A stretch of 45,486 bases of DNA from Burkholderiaceae bacterium (GTDB lineage Bacteria; Pseudomonadota; Gammaproteobacteria; Burkholderiales; Burkholderiaceae): the NCBI GenBank assembly GCA_947449305.1, contig CANFRA010000007.1, positions 1-45,486 of the forward strand, read 5' to 3'. Every line of letters starts with the position of its first letter. The stretch's first letter is position 1. The translations under genes were made by a program, and so were the position numbers. Positions 23,620 through 33,724 of the stretch are shown one piece after another. The notes beneath the pieces are model-generated. The model had not been told where the DNA came from. It did not search any database and worked only from the letters and a program-made list of their open reading frames with translations.

Positions 23620-25392
23620 ATGACCAAGCAGAGCAACAAGACCAATCCCCGTGGGTTTCGTACCCTAGCAGCACTAACTCCTTTTCTAAAGCCCTATAAA
23701 AAGCAATTTGTCTTAGCGATCTTTAGTCTGGTTCTAGCTGCTAGTGCAACCTTAGCTGTTCCCTTCTCTTTTAGACAAATCATTGATTTGGGATTTAATG
23801 CCAATAGCGGCAGCCAAATCAATACCACTTTTTTAACCTTATTTGCTGTAGCTTGTTTAGTGGCATTAGGCACCTCTCTGCGTTTTTACATGGTGTCCTG
23901 GCTTGGCGAAAAAATTACGACTGATATTCGCTCAGCGGTCTATAGCCATGTCATCAAACAAAGTCCTGAGTTCTTTGAATCTACGCACAGCGGTGAAATT
24001 CTCTCGCGCCTGAATACTGATACCGTCCTGATTCAGACCTTGATTGGCACTAGTGTCTCGATGGCTATCCGCAATATGCTCTTGCTAGCAGGTGGTTTAG
24101 TGATGATGTTTATCACCAGCCCAAAACTATCTGTCCTGATTTTTGCTACCTTGCTCATGACCATCATTCCTACTGTGATCATGGGAAGGCGTGTTCGCAA
24201 GCTCTCACGAAATTCACAAGATAAGATTGCCGATGCCTCTGCACTAGCAAGTGAGAAATTAAACGCGATTCCAACGATTCAGTCTTTTACCAATGAAAAG
24301 ATTGAAATCAATCGCTTTAACCAATCCATTCAAACTGCACTTGTAGCGGCGATCACCCGGACACAAGCTCGGTCATTGCTGACCTTTGTGGCAATTCTAT
24401 TTGGCTTTACCAGCATTATTTTGGTTCTCTGGCTTGGTGCTTATGCCGTTATGGACAATCAAATTACCGCTGGAGAGCTCTCTCAATTTATTTTGTATGC
24501 CGTAATCGTTGCTGGTGCGATTGCCGGTATCTCTGAAGTAGTAGGCGATACCCAAAGAGCCATTGGAGCTAGTGATCGTCTTTTAGAACTACTCAACGTT
24601 CAGTCATCTATTCAAACGGTAGCAGTTGTGGAATCAATCCCTCAGGTGAATGCCAATGGTATTGGAGTAGCAGTAGATAACTTGTGCTTTCACTATCCTT
24701 CTAATCAAAACAGCGTTTTATCGGATGTCTCTTTTGAGATTAAACCTGGTGAGCGCATTGCCGTTGTCGGCCCCTCAGGTGCTGGTAAGACCACCCTCTT
24801 TCAACTTCTTCAGCGCTTTTATGATCCCACCAGCGGAAAGATTCTATTTAATGGCATCAACATTAAAGATCTTGAATTGGAAGCTCTGCGAAAAATGATT
24901 GGTGTAGTGCCACAAGATATTGTGATTTTTTCTGATAACGCCATGGAAAATATTCGCTTTGGAAAAATGGATGCCACCGATGAGGAAGTGTTCGCTGCCG
25001 CTCGCCTAGCAATTGCCGATGAATTTATCTCTAAATTACCTGAAGGCTATCAAAGCTTCTTAGGTGATCGGGGTATTCGTTTATCAGGAGGACAAAAGCA
25101 GCGCATTGCTATTGCCAGAGTCCTCTTAAAAAATCCTGCCCTGTTACTTTTAGATGAAGCCACAAGCGCTCTTGATGCTGAATCTGAATTACTAGTTCAG
25201 CGCGCTCTAGAAGCTGCCATGGATCACCGTACTACTATTGTGATTGCGCATCGCCTGTCTACAGTCAAGCAAGCCGATAAAATTTTGGTGTTAGAGAATG
25301 GACGAATTATTGAAACGGGGACCCATGCGGATTTAATTCTTCGTAGTGGTCTGTATGCCCGTTTGGCTAAACTGCAATTTACGGATAAATAA
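23620..25392 (+). CDS. ABC transporter, fused permease/ATP-binding (MsbA/lipid-exporter-like)
   Basis: 590 aa; Walker A GPSGAGKTT, signature LSGGQKQRIAIARVLL, Walker B LLLLDEATSALD, N-terminal TM domain. Confidence 0.93.
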   Translation: MTKQSNKTNPRGFRTLAALTPFLKPYKKQFVLAIFSLVLAASATLAVPFSFRQIIDLGFNANSGSQINTTFLTLFAVACLVALGTSLRFYMVSWLGEKITTDIRSAVYSHVIKQSPEFFESTHSGEILSRLNTDTVLIQTLIGTSVSMAIRNMLLLAGGLVMMFITSPKLSVLIFATLLMTIIPTVIMGRRVRKLSRNSQDKIADASALASEKLNAIPTIQSFTNEKIEINRFNQSIQTALVAAITRTQARSLLTFVAILFGFTSIILVLWLGAYAVMDNQITAGELSQFILYAVIVAGAIAGISEVVGDTQRAIGASDRLLELLNVQSSIQTVAVVESIPQVNANGIGVAVDNLCFHYPSNQNSVLSDVSFEIKPGERIAVVGPSGAGKTTLFQLLQRFYDPTSGKILFNGINIKDLELEALRKMIGVVPQDIVIFSDNAMENIRFGKMDATDEEVFAAARLAIADEFISKLPEGYQSFLGDRGIRLSGGQKQRIAIARVLLKNPALLLLDEATSALDAESELLVQRALEAAMDHRTTIVIAHRLSTVKQADKILVLENGRIIETGTHADLILRSGLYARLAKLQFTDK

Positions 25393-25548
25393 GAGTCCAA
25401 TAAGGCAGAGTGGCCTTAGATTATCCGTAGCATTTTCAGCATTCCCCAGATCATCCAAATAATAGCTAGCACTAGGACAGTTCTGGCGTCTAGTGAGATT
25501 CTAAATAACTGTAATTGCCTGTGAGAACACTCTATAGAAACTCGCAAA

Positions 25549-25578
25549 GCTGACCTCCTCTATATAGAAGAGTTCAGC
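25549..25578. other. Imperfect hairpin in the intergenic region of convergent genes
   Basis: gctgacctcctctatatagaagagttcagc folds as a 14-bp stem with two mismatches. Confidence 0.4.
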
Positions 25579-25688
25579 GTAGAGCTATTAGTAGGCAATG
25601 GATAGAGATTGGGGATGAATTGGGCGTAGGAAAGCATTACCTCTTTGTAATACTCTCCAGCAGATAAATGCTGTAGATTTTCTAAAAT

Positions 25689-26555
25689 CTAAACGCGAGC
25701 AATATCTAGAGTGGTTACTCGAGTCAGCTCACGCTTATAAAGCTTATCGTCAAATGGACGCGCTCTATGCATCGTTGTGCGGTTATCCCAAATGACTAAA
25801 TCTCCCAAGGTCCATTCGTGATAATGCACAAACTGTGGCTGCGTGGCATGCTCCATCAATTCTTTTAACAAGAGACGCCCTTCAGGCACCGGCCACTCCA
25901 CTACATGGTCAGCATGAGAAGCAAGATATAAGCCCTTGCGCGCAGAGCCTGGAATCATCTTGACTAATGGTTGTGTTGCTCCTGGAAGTTTAGCTTTTTC
26001 TTCCTCAGCAAAATCAAAACCCATTGTATGCCGTGAATACACAATTGAATGGCGTACATGTAAATTTGCAATCGTCTCTTTAGTTTGTTCATCTAAAGCA
26101 TCATAGGCAGCACGCATATCTGCAAATTCGGTATCGGCGCGCACTGGTGGAATATTGCGTGCAAAGAGCATAGAGTAGCGCCCTGCTGGATCGACAAAGG
26201 ATGCATCGGTATGCCAAATACGATTGCTAATATTGTTCATGCGGCGCCGATCGTCGGCCGCCATAATATCGCCGTCTTGGGTCACGTTCGAAATATCAGT
26301 TAAGGCATCATTACCAAAACGGTTCTTGCTCACCGCTGAATTAGATGTTTTGGAATGCAACTCACCGTCGAGGCGCTGGGCAAAATCAAGCTGATCTTGG
26401 AGTGAGAACTCTTGGCCTTTAAATACTAGGACGCCATATTCTGTCATTCCCTTGCGCAGCTCTTCAAGCGAGGCTTCATCACTGAGCTCACGTAAATTGA
26501 TGGGGCTCACCTCAGCCATAAAGGTGGGATGTAGTTTTTTAAAGGTGATCGTCAT
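25689..26555 (-). CDS. TauD/TfdA family Fe(II)/2-oxoglutarate-dependent dioxygenase
   Basis: IWHTDASF (HxD), WDNRTTMHRARPF (distal His and Arg). Confidence 0.92.
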   Translation of the reverse strand: MTITFKKLHPTFMAEVSPINLRELSDEASLEELRKGMTEYGVLVFKGQEFSLQDQLDFAQRLDGELHSKTSNSAVSKNRFGNDALTDISNVTQDGDIMAADDRRRMNNISNRIWHTDASFVDPAGRYSMLFARNIPPVRADTEFADMRAAYDALDEQTKETIANLHVRHSIVYSRHTMGFDFAEEEKAKLPGATQPLVKMIPGSARKGLYLASHADHVVEWPVPEGRLLLKELMEHATQPQFVHYHEWTLGDLVIWDNRTTMHRARPFDDKLYKRELTRVTTLDIARV

Positions 26556-26584
26556 ATCAGATTAATGTAAGAGATATCGCCAAA

Positions 26585-27565
26585 CTAGTCTAGTGTCACG
26601 TTGTTTTCACGCGCTACCTTACCCCACTTAGCAATCTCAGACTTCACATAGGCGTCAAATTGCTTTGGCGTAGAGCCTACTGTCTCAGCGCCATAACTCT
26701 TGAGCTTCTCTGCAACATCAGGCATCTTCAGAATCTTCAGAATCTCGCTATTTAAGCGATCAATAATGGCTGGAGGTGTTCCGGCTGGCACCATTACACC
26801 GCCCCAAGATACTGACTCAAATCCAGGTATGGTTTCTGCAACAGTTGGCACATCCGGAAATGAAGGTAAGCGCTTATTGCTAGTCACCGCTAAAGCACGT
26901 AATTGGCCTGAACGAATAAAAGGTGTGGCGGCAATGGCTGTTGGCAAGGCAACAGTTACTTGCCCTGACATCACATCGACAAGGCCTGGTGCATCGCCCT
27001 TATATGGAACATGCACCATCTTGATCCCTGCCATGGAGTTAAATAGCTCACCAGAAAGGTGGTTTGATGCGCCGTTGCCTGCTGAGGCAAACGTGACCTT
27101 TCCAGGATTGGCTTTTGCATAGGCAATCAGATCAGCCAAGGAATTAATTGGCTGGGTTGGCGCAACCACAATAAATTGGGGAACGATGGTCGTTAAGGTA
27201 ACTGCTGAGAAGTCTTTAACAGCATCATATGGCAGTTTTTTGTACACCACCGGATTAATTGCATTTGGTCCTAAGTTAGCCATTAAGAGGGTATAACCAT
27301 CAGGAGCTGCCTTAGCTACGTATTCGGTTGCAATAATGCCGTTAGCTCCTGGCTTATTTTCTACCACTACTGACTGCCCAATTGACTCAGATAGTTTTGT
27401 AGCGATTAATCTTGCTGTGACATCGGAAGCGCCACCAGCCGGATAAACCACAATAAATTTAATGGGCTGTTTGGTAGGCCAAGCCTGAGCCTGCACCGCT
27501 AACGGGAAAATCAAGACTGCTAAAAATAACGCTGCGATGCGAATAATGCTCGTAAAAAGATTCAT
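26585..27565 (-). CDS. Bug/TctC-type tripartite tricarboxylate transporter substrate-binding protein
   Basis: Signal peptide then WPTKQPIKFIVVYPAGGASDVTARLIATKLSESIGQSVVVENKPGANG. Confidence 0.94.
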   Translation of the reverse strand: MNLFTSIIRIAALFLAVLIFPLAVQAQAWPTKQPIKFIVVYPAGGASDVTARLIATKLSESIGQSVVVENKPGANGIIATEYVAKAAPDGYTLLMANLGPNAINPVVYKKLPYDAVKDFSAVTLTTIVPQFIVVAPTQPINSLADLIAYAKANPGKVTFASAGNGASNHLSGELFNSMAGIKMVHVPYKGDAPGLVDVMSGQVTVALPTAIAATPFIRSGQLRALAVTSNKRLPSFPDVPTVAETIPGFESVSWGGVMVPAGTPPAIIDRLNSEILKILKMPDVAEKLKSYGAETVGSTPKQFDAYVKSEIAKWGKVARENNVTLD

Positions 27566-27579
27566 ATTTAATTCTACCC

Positions 27580-29319
27580 TTAAAAAATATCTGGCTCTGG
27601 CACTGGTTTACCAAAGCTGGTTTCTAGGAAATCAAAGTCACATCCATCTTCTGCTTGCAGAATATGGCGGCTGAACATCCAGCCATAGCCACGTTCATAT
27701 TTAGGCGCTGGTGCAACCCATTTGGCTTTTCTTTGATTGAGATCTTCATCACTAATCTCTAAATGAATTTTTCTGTTGGGTACATCGACGGTGATCAGAT
27801 CTCCTGTTTTAACGAGCGCTAATGGTCCACCGATATAGGCTTCTGGCGAGGCATGCAATATGCAAGCACCATAACTCGTCCCACTCATCCGTGCATCGGA
27901 TAAGCGCAGCATATCGCGTACACCTTGCTTAACGAGTTTTACTGGAATCGGTAACATGCCCCACTCGGGCATGCCAGGTCCGCCTTTGGGGCCGGCGTTT
28001 CTGAGTACTAAGATGTGATTTTCGGTGACGTCAAGATTTTCATCTTCAACGGCTTTTTTCATTTCAGGATAGCTATCAAACACTAAGGCTGGACCAGTAT
28101 GCTTTAAGAATTTTTCTGCACAGGCGCTTGGCTTAATCACTGCGCCACCAGGAGCGATATTGCCTTTAAGTACCGCGAGCGCGCCTTCTTGGTAGATTGC
28201 TTTATTTAAGGGCCTGATGACATCTTCGTTATGCACTCGCGCATCTTGAATATTCTCACCAATGGTTTTACCGGTGATAGTCATCGCTTTTGGATTGAGA
28301 TGGGAGCCCATTTGCTTGAGGAGTGCAGGCATGCCTCCTGCGTAATAAAAGTCTTCCATCAAATATTGATCACCACTAGGACGGATATTGGCAATCACGG
28401 GGACTTTTCTGCTGGCCTTATCAAAATCATCTAGGGTCACAGTGCACTCTGCTCCAGCACGTCTTGACATCGCTATCAAATGAATGATGGCGTTCGTACT
28501 GCAGCCCATGGCCATAGCAGCATTAATAGCATTTAAGAAGCTCGTTTTATTTAAGACTTTTGCTGGGGTTAAATCTTCCCAGACCATCTCTACTATTCTT
28601 CTGCCGCAGGCTGCAGCCATGCGTGGATGACTTGCATCGGCCGCCGGAATACTTGATGCACCGGGTAGCGTGAGTCCTAATGCTTCGGCAATACCCATCA
28701 TGGTCGCTGCTGTGCCCATCGTCATACAAGTGCCATGACTGCGCGCGATACCGCCCTCTACTTCTAACCATTGAGCTTCTGAGAGCTTGCCAGCGCGGCG
28801 CTCATCCCAATACTTCCAAGCATCAGATCCTGAACCGAGAACTTTGCCTTTCCAATTACCCCGCAACATCGGACCAGCAGGTAGATATACAAATGGCAAG
28901 CCAGCAGATAAAGCGCCCATCACTAAACCAGGAGTTGTTTTATCGCAGCCACCCATAAGTACTGCACCATCAACAGGATGAGAGCGAATGAGCTCTTCGG
29001 TTTCCATGGCGAGCATATTTCGATAGAGCATGGTTGTCGGTTTGACATACTGCTCTGCCAGTGAAATTGCTGGCAGCTCTAGCGGGAATCCACCTGCTTG
29101 AAAAATACCGCGCTTGACATCCTCAACCCGTTGTTTGAAATGCGTATGGCAAGGATTAATGTCTGACCAAGTATTAATAATGGCAATCACTGGCTTACCA
29201 GCCCAATCCTCGGGGCCATAGCCCATTTGCATGGCGCGCGAGCGATGCCCAAATGAGCGTAAATCATCTGGTGCAAACCAGCGGGCACTACGCAGGGATT
29301 CTTTTGTCTTTTTTGGCAT
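27580..29319 (-). CDS. IlvD/Edd family dehydratase, sugar-acid (L-arabonate-like) dehydratase type
   Basis: 579 aa; INTWSDINPCHTHFKQRVEDVKRG, MGGCDKTTPG, GTCMTMGTAATM, SDARMSGTSYG. Confidence 0.9.
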   Translation of the reverse strand: MPKKTKESLRSARWFAPDDLRSFGHRSRAMQMGYGPEDWAGKPVIAIINTWSDINPCHTHFKQRVEDVKRGIFQAGGFPLELPAISLAEQYVKPTTMLYRNMLAMETEELIRSHPVDGAVLMGGCDKTTPGLVMGALSAGLPFVYLPAGPMLRGNWKGKVLGSGSDAWKYWDERRAGKLSEAQWLEVEGGIARSHGTCMTMGTAATMMGIAEALGLTLPGASSIPAADASHPRMAAACGRRIVEMVWEDLTPAKVLNKTSFLNAINAAMAMGCSTNAIIHLIAMSRRAGAECTVTLDDFDKASRKVPVIANIRPSGDQYLMEDFYYAGGMPALLKQMGSHLNPKAMTITGKTIGENIQDARVHNEDVIRPLNKAIYQEGALAVLKGNIAPGGAVIKPSACAEKFLKHTGPALVFDSYPEMKKAVEDENLDVTENHILVLRNAGPKGGPGMPEWGMLPIPVKLVKQGVRDMLRLSDARMSGTSYGACILHASPEAYIGGPLALVKTGDLITVDVPNRKIHLEISDEDLNQRKAKWVAPAPKYERGYGWMFSRHILQAEDGCDFDFLETSFGKPVPEPDIF

Positions 29320-29394
29320 TGGGGTTTGGCCCAGATTTAAACATCACTATATTAATACTTGCTCTCAAATAAAGGGTATGCCTGTAGCATTTCC

Positions 29395-30360
29395 TTAATC
29401 GACTGTGATTTTCGCCTTTTCAACCACTTTAGCCCAACGGCTTTGCTCAGTTTTAATGAATGCTCCAAACTGAGCAGGTGTATCTCCCACTAACACCGCT
29501 CCATCATCTAGCATCCTTTTAGAATCTTCTTTTGACTTTAAAGATTTCGCAATCTCTTTTTGCAAGCGATCGATCACCGGTTGCGGCGTACCGGCAGGAG
29601 CCATAATTCCATACCATTGTGAAGTCTCAAATCCTTTGTACCCAGACTCAGCGATGGTGGGTATATTAGGCAGCACCTTTGAGCGCTCCAATGATCCAAC
29701 AGCTAGTGGACGTAATGCGCCACCTTTAATCTGACCCATTAATGAAGGTAAGCCATTGAATGTTGCCTGAATTTGACCGCCGATTAAATCGGTGAGCATT
29801 GGGCCAGAACCTTTGTAAGGTACATGTACTAAATCAATTCCGGCTTCAGATGAAAAATATTCCATTGCCAAGTGCCCTGCACTGCCATTGCCTGCAGAGC
29901 CATAGTTTATTTTTCCCGGATTCTTTTTAGCATCTGCCACTAAATCGGCCAAGGTCTTGTAATTGCTTTTCTCACTCACTGCAATCACATTGGGCACTTT
30001 TGCTACTAAGGTTACGGGCGCAAAATCTTTGTTGGGATCATAAGGAAGTTTTTTACCAAATAGCGCAGGGTTCACAGCTAAAGTTCCGACATGACCCAAT
30101 ATCAAGGTGTAGCCATCTGGATTAGCGCGTTTGACCTCTTCCATGGCAATGTTGCCAGCACCACCAGGCTTGTTATCCACATAGACAGATTGGCCTAGGC
30201 TTGTACTGAGGCTACTGGCCACAGAGCGCGCAATGATCTCTGAAGTTCCTCCAGTAGCAAATGGCACCACTAAGCGAATCGACTTTTCGGGATAGTCCGC
30301 ATATGCGAGTGAAGAGCAAATGAAGGCCGATGCCGTTACAAAAATTTTTAATGCGCTCAT
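29395..30360 (-). CDS. Bug/TctC-type substrate-binding protein
   Basis: Signal peptide and YPEKSIRLVVPFATGGTSEIIARSVASSLSTSLGQSVYVDNKPGGAG. Confidence 0.94.
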   Translation of the reverse strand: MSALKIFVTASAFICSSLAYADYPEKSIRLVVPFATGGTSEIIARSVASSLSTSLGQSVYVDNKPGGAGNIAMEEVKRANPDGYTLILGHVGTLAVNPALFGKKLPYDPNKDFAPVTLVAKVPNVIAVSEKSNYKTLADLVADAKKNPGKINYGSAGNGSAGHLAMEYFSSEAGIDLVHVPYKGSGPMLTDLIGGQIQATFNGLPSLMGQIKGGALRPLAVGSLERSKVLPNIPTIAESGYKGFETSQWYGIMAPAGTPQPVIDRLQKEIAKSLKSKEDSKRMLDDGAVLVGDTPAQFGAFIKTEQSRWAKVVEKAKITVD

Positions 30361-30372
30361 TCTTCTCTCTTG

Positions 30373-30729
30373 CTAATGATCAACATTTCTACTTAAGCGT
30401 CTTTGCCTAGCTACTTCTTGTAGCCTCTGACAATCCGGATTCGGTGTTCCATCCTCATTGAGAATATTAAATTCTCGGCAAGGGCTTGGTCGATCATCAT
30501 AAATAGAGCAGCGCCAGCCTTCTTCTTTGTTATGAGTGAGCGCTATGCAAGGTGCCCCGCCCTTCTCTGTGCCCTTCATACAAGCGAGGTGCTCGGTAAT
30601 TTTAGTGGTGAGCTCTGCTGGCACTATGCCAACACCATTGCCTGCAATTTCAGCATGATAAAAACTCACCCGAAAATGTTGGCAACACTGGCCGCATTCA
30701 AAACAAGGGTTTGATGTCATTTTGCTCAT
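30373..30729 (-). CDS. YkgJ family cysteine cluster protein
   Basis: CFECGQCCQHFRVSFY and CSIYDDRPSPCREF Cys motifs. Confidence 0.9.
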   Translation of the reverse strand: MSKMTSNPCFECGQCCQHFRVSFYHAEIAGNGVGIVPAELTTKITEHLACMKGTEKGGAPCIALTHNKEEGWRCSIYDDRPSPCREFNILNEDGTPNPDCQRLQEVARQRRLSRNVDH

Positions 30730-30785
30730 TTCGATTGAGTGAGAGCCTTACTCTGGAATTCTGAGTAGGCTAGCTGCCCTCATTC

Positions 30786-31328
30786 TCAATGGGGTTTGTG
30801 AGCTGAAGTCACTATTTTTTCGGTATAGGCAATGGCAACGGCAGACAATACAAAGGTAACGTGAATGAGCGTCTGCCACATTAATGTCTTTTCATCATAG
30901 GATGCGGCATTAATAAAAGTCTTGAGCAAATGAATCGATGAAATACCAATAATGGCTGTTGCTAGCTTCACTTTCAGAACGCCAGCATTCACATGAGATA
31001 ACCACTCAGGCTGATCGGGATGATTTTGCAACTCCAAACGTGAAACAAAGGTCTCCCAGCCACCAACGATGACCATGACTAATAGGTTAGAGATCATTAC
31101 AACGTCTATTAAACCTAAGACAACAAGCATTAATGCTGTTTCAGTCATGCTCTTATTCGCCATCATGGCAATCAGATGGTAGAGCTCTATCCAGAACTGC
31201 CAAACATAAACACCTTGGGCAACGATGAGGCCAATATATAAAGGTGCCTGCAACCAACGGGACATAAATATCCAGCGTGGTAATGGGCGTAATTTTTTAT
31301 CTAAATAGGATTGCTTGTCTTCATTCAT
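30786..31328 (-). CDS. UPF0114/YqhA-like integral membrane protein
   Basis: [29 protein letters not shown]...[17 protein letters not shown], multiple TM. Confidence 0.85.
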   Translation of the reverse strand: MNEDKQSYLDKKLRPLPRWIFMSRWLQAPLYIGLIVAQGVYVWQFWIELYHLIAMMANKSMTETALMLVVLGLIDVVMISNLLVMVIVGGWETFVSRLELQNHPDQPEWLSHVNAGVLKVKLATAIIGISSIHLLKTFINAASYDEKTLMWQTLIHVTFVLSAVAIAYTEKIVTSAHKPH

Positions 31329-31432
31329 TTTTCAATATTAACGAACTTTGTCCTTTTGTTATTTTATGAAAAGCCATACATTACTTAGGGGCATTATGCC
31401 CAATAACCTTATCCCGAGCCCCAAAAGAATTA

Positions 31433-31464
31433 GGGAATAAGGAATCCGTGATTTCCTTACTCCC
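31433..31464. terminator. Hairpin, possible terminator of the small ORF at 31511..31654
   Basis: gggaataaggaa tccgtgat ttccttactccc stem, one mismatch; weak T-rich tail on the minus strand. Confidence 0.4.
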
Positions 31465-31510
31465 CTCTGCTTTCAAAACCCACTGCGGTTTACTGCTTGT
31501 TTACTAATCT

Positions 31511-31654
31511 TTACTCGTATCTACGATTAAATACTGGCTTTGTTTCGCCTTCATGACGCTTAGTGTTTTTGAGCACTGCGCAGTAAGACAAAATCATGAT
31601 GACTGCCAATGAGATGCCGTTAAAGTTGTTCATTAAGTTGCTGATGGTTTCCAT
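31511..31654 (-). CDS. Putative 47-aa single-TM protein
   Basis: METISNLMNNFNGISLAVIMILSYCAVLKNTKRHEGETKPVFNRRYE; strong SD (AGAGGAGAAGTAA-ATG). Below the ORF-track cutoff. Confidence 0.6.
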   Translation of the reverse strand: METISNLMNNFNGISLAVIMILSYCAVLKNTKRHEGETKPVFNRRYE

Positions 31655-31712
31655 TTACTTCTCCTCTTTCGCTATTGTGTTTGTTGCTACATATTCAGAT
31701 TAGTGGGTCAAA

Positions 31713-31731
31713 AGCTCACAAAATGAGCTTG
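31713..31731 (-). terminator. Probable terminator after umuC
   Basis: AAGCTCA caaaa TGAGCTT hairpin with T-rich flanks on the minus strand. Confidence 0.5.
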
Positions 31732-31783
31732 TAAAAAATAACTGTTTTGCTGTAGTTTTTTTATTTCTTTTTTCATTTTTTTC

Positions 31784-33076
31784 TTATCTTGCTACTGGTA
31801 ACTCATCCCACTGCGTGGTGTAGTTTGGTGACTTATTACCCGCTTTCATTTGCCACTCTTGCTTTGTACCGTTGGTTCCTGCTGCCGCTGATCTCAGTAC
31901 TGCATTACCAAAACGCGTATTGATCTGATCCATCGCCTTCATGAGATGTGCCGACTTGCCTTTACTTTCAATGTCTTCAAACAAGGATTGCTGCATTGTT
32001 GGCTTGTCACTAATGAGGTTGAGAATGACGCCCGCTTTCTTATAACGAAAGTTCGGTTTATAGATTTGCTTTAAACCTGCAAGGGCTGCATTAGTTAATG
32101 TCAGTGTGTTATCGCTTGGGTCGGGCAGTGGAATCGTGACGCTCTGATGATGCTGCGGCTCGTATTGCTTAAACGGATTAGTTTGAATAAATACGGTGAG
32201 CGCGCCGGTAGTGCTGTTTTGGGCCCTCAGCTTCTCTGCTGCGCGTGCTACATGGGTAGCAACTGACTGGGCAAGCTCTGCCTGGCTAGTCACAAGCTTT
32301 CCAAAACTACGTGAGGCAATGATTTGTTGTTTGGCTGGTGCCACTTCTTCGAGTTCTAAACAAGAAGTCCCACGCAGCTCATAACAAAGGCGTTCCATTA
32401 CCACCCCAAACTGTTGGCGCATCGCTTGTGGTGAAGCTTGCAAGAGATCAAATACGCTATGAATATTTTGGGCTGTGAGTTTTTTGGCGATTTGTCTACC
32501 AACACCCCATACCTCACCAACGGGCGTCTCACTCATCCACTGATAGAGCTCTGGCTTTGCCATGGCATTTACGTCGCACACTCCAGAAAACTGTTTGTGT
32601 TTCTTAGCCAAGTGATTGGCTAACTTGGCTAGGGTCTTGCTCGCCCCAATGCCGACACAGACCGGCAGACCAGTAGTGTCTTTAACTTGCTGCTTAATTT
32701 TTGCTCCCAACTCGATCGTGTCTTGATATTGTTTTAAGACTGTCTCGATCTGCAAAAAGCTCTCATCGATACTATAGACCTCAAGATTTGGCGTAAAGGC
32801 TTTAAGTACTTGCACTACGCGGCTACTCATATCCCCATACAGAGTGTAGTTGGATGAATAAGCCTGGATTCCATGCTTCTTAGCAAGCTCTTGCATCTGA
32901 AACCAAGGTGTCCCCATCTTGACACCCAGCGCTTTGACTTCTGCACTACGCGCGACTGCGCAGCCATCGTTATTAGAGAGCACTACCATTGGCACTTCTT
33001 CTAGCTTGGGCTGAAACACGCGCTCACAAGAAACATAAAAGTTATTGACATCAACGAGTGCAAAAAGGGGGTTCAT
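31784..33076 (-). CDS. umuC: DNA polymerase V catalytic subunit (Y-family)
   Basis: [47 protein letters not shown]; overlaps umuD stop. Confidence 0.95.
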   Translation of the reverse strand: MNPLFALVDVNNFYVSCERVFQPKLEEVPMVVLSNNDGCAVARSAEVKALGVKMGTPWFQMQELAKKHGIQAYSSNYTLYGDMSSRVVQVLKAFTPNLEVYSIDESFLQIETVLKQYQDTIELGAKIKQQVKDTTGLPVCVGIGASKTLAKLANHLAKKHKQFSGVCDVNAMAKPELYQWMSETPVGEVWGVGRQIAKKLTAQNIHSVFDLLQASPQAMRQQFGVVMERLCYELRGTSCLELEEVAPAKQQIIASRSFGKLVTSQAELAQSVATHVARAAEKLRAQNSTTGALTVFIQTNPFKQYEPQHHQSVTIPLPDPSDNTLTLTNAALAGLKQIYKPNFRYKKAGVILNLISDKPTMQQSLFEDIESKGKSAHLMKAMDQINTRFGNAVLRSAAAGTNGTKQEWQMKAGNKSPNYTTQWDELPVAR

Positions 33077-33576
33077 GACTTTGCCTCCTTGTTGTATCTC
33101 GTACTTGCATTGCTGTACTTGCGCACTACCCCGACAACGACACCCCAGATTTGCAGCTCACTACCTTCGTTAAAGGTGATGGCTTGATAGTTCGGGTTTT
33201 CTGCTTGGAGTTCAATACGGCCGCGTAATTGATACAGGCGTTTGATGGTGTACTCGCTGTCGACTACCGCTACTACGATGTCTTTATGTTTTGGCTTCAG
33301 GGCTTTATCAACGACGACCTTGTCACCATCACAAATTCCTGCTCCCAGCATGGAATCACCCTTCACTGTGAACATGAAAGTGGCCGGCTTGTTCTGAACT
33401 AAGTAATGGTTCAAATCGAGGCCATCCTCAGCGTAATCTGCCGCCGGACTAGGAAATCCTGCCGAAATTCGATGGCTCAGGAGTCTAGTCTCATAGGCGG
33501 CAAAATAAGCGCCCAAGGCTTGTGGGCTCTGGCTTAGGCTTACTTTGGTGGGACTGATTGGCTGGTTCATAGTCAT
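33073..33576 (-). CDS. umuD: SOS mutagenesis protein UmuD (LexA-like peptidase)
   Basis: [65 protein letters not shown]. Confidence 0.95.
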   Translation of the reverse strand: MTMNQPISPTKVSLSQSPQALGAYFAAYETRLLSHRISAGFPSPAADYAEDGLDLNHYLVQNKPATFMFTVKGDSMLGAGICDGDKVVVDKALKPKHKDIVVAVVDSEYTIKRLYQLRGRIELQAENPNYQAITFNEGSELQIWGVVVGVVRKYSNASTRYNKEAKS

Positions 33577-33583
33577 TAATATA

Positions 33584-33599
33584 CTGTATGTTTATACAG
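33584..33599. promoter_or_regulatory. LexA (SOS) box upstream of umuDC
   Basis: CTGTATGTTTATACAG, perfect CTGT-N8-ACAG, 8 nt upstream of the umuD start. Confidence 0.9.
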
Positions 33600-33724
33600 T
33601 ATATGTAAAAACCGTAAAAATGAGGCTATTTTTGTTGTTTTGAGGTCTTTAGGGGGTCAGGGATTGCATAATGGGTCAAATAGCTGCCGATGCAGTTATC
33701 CATAAAAAGAACAGTAGGAGACAC

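Noticed and set aside
26700-27122. 140-aa plus-strand ORF antisense to a Bug gene
   Set aside because: Shadow ORF within a confident Bug CDS.
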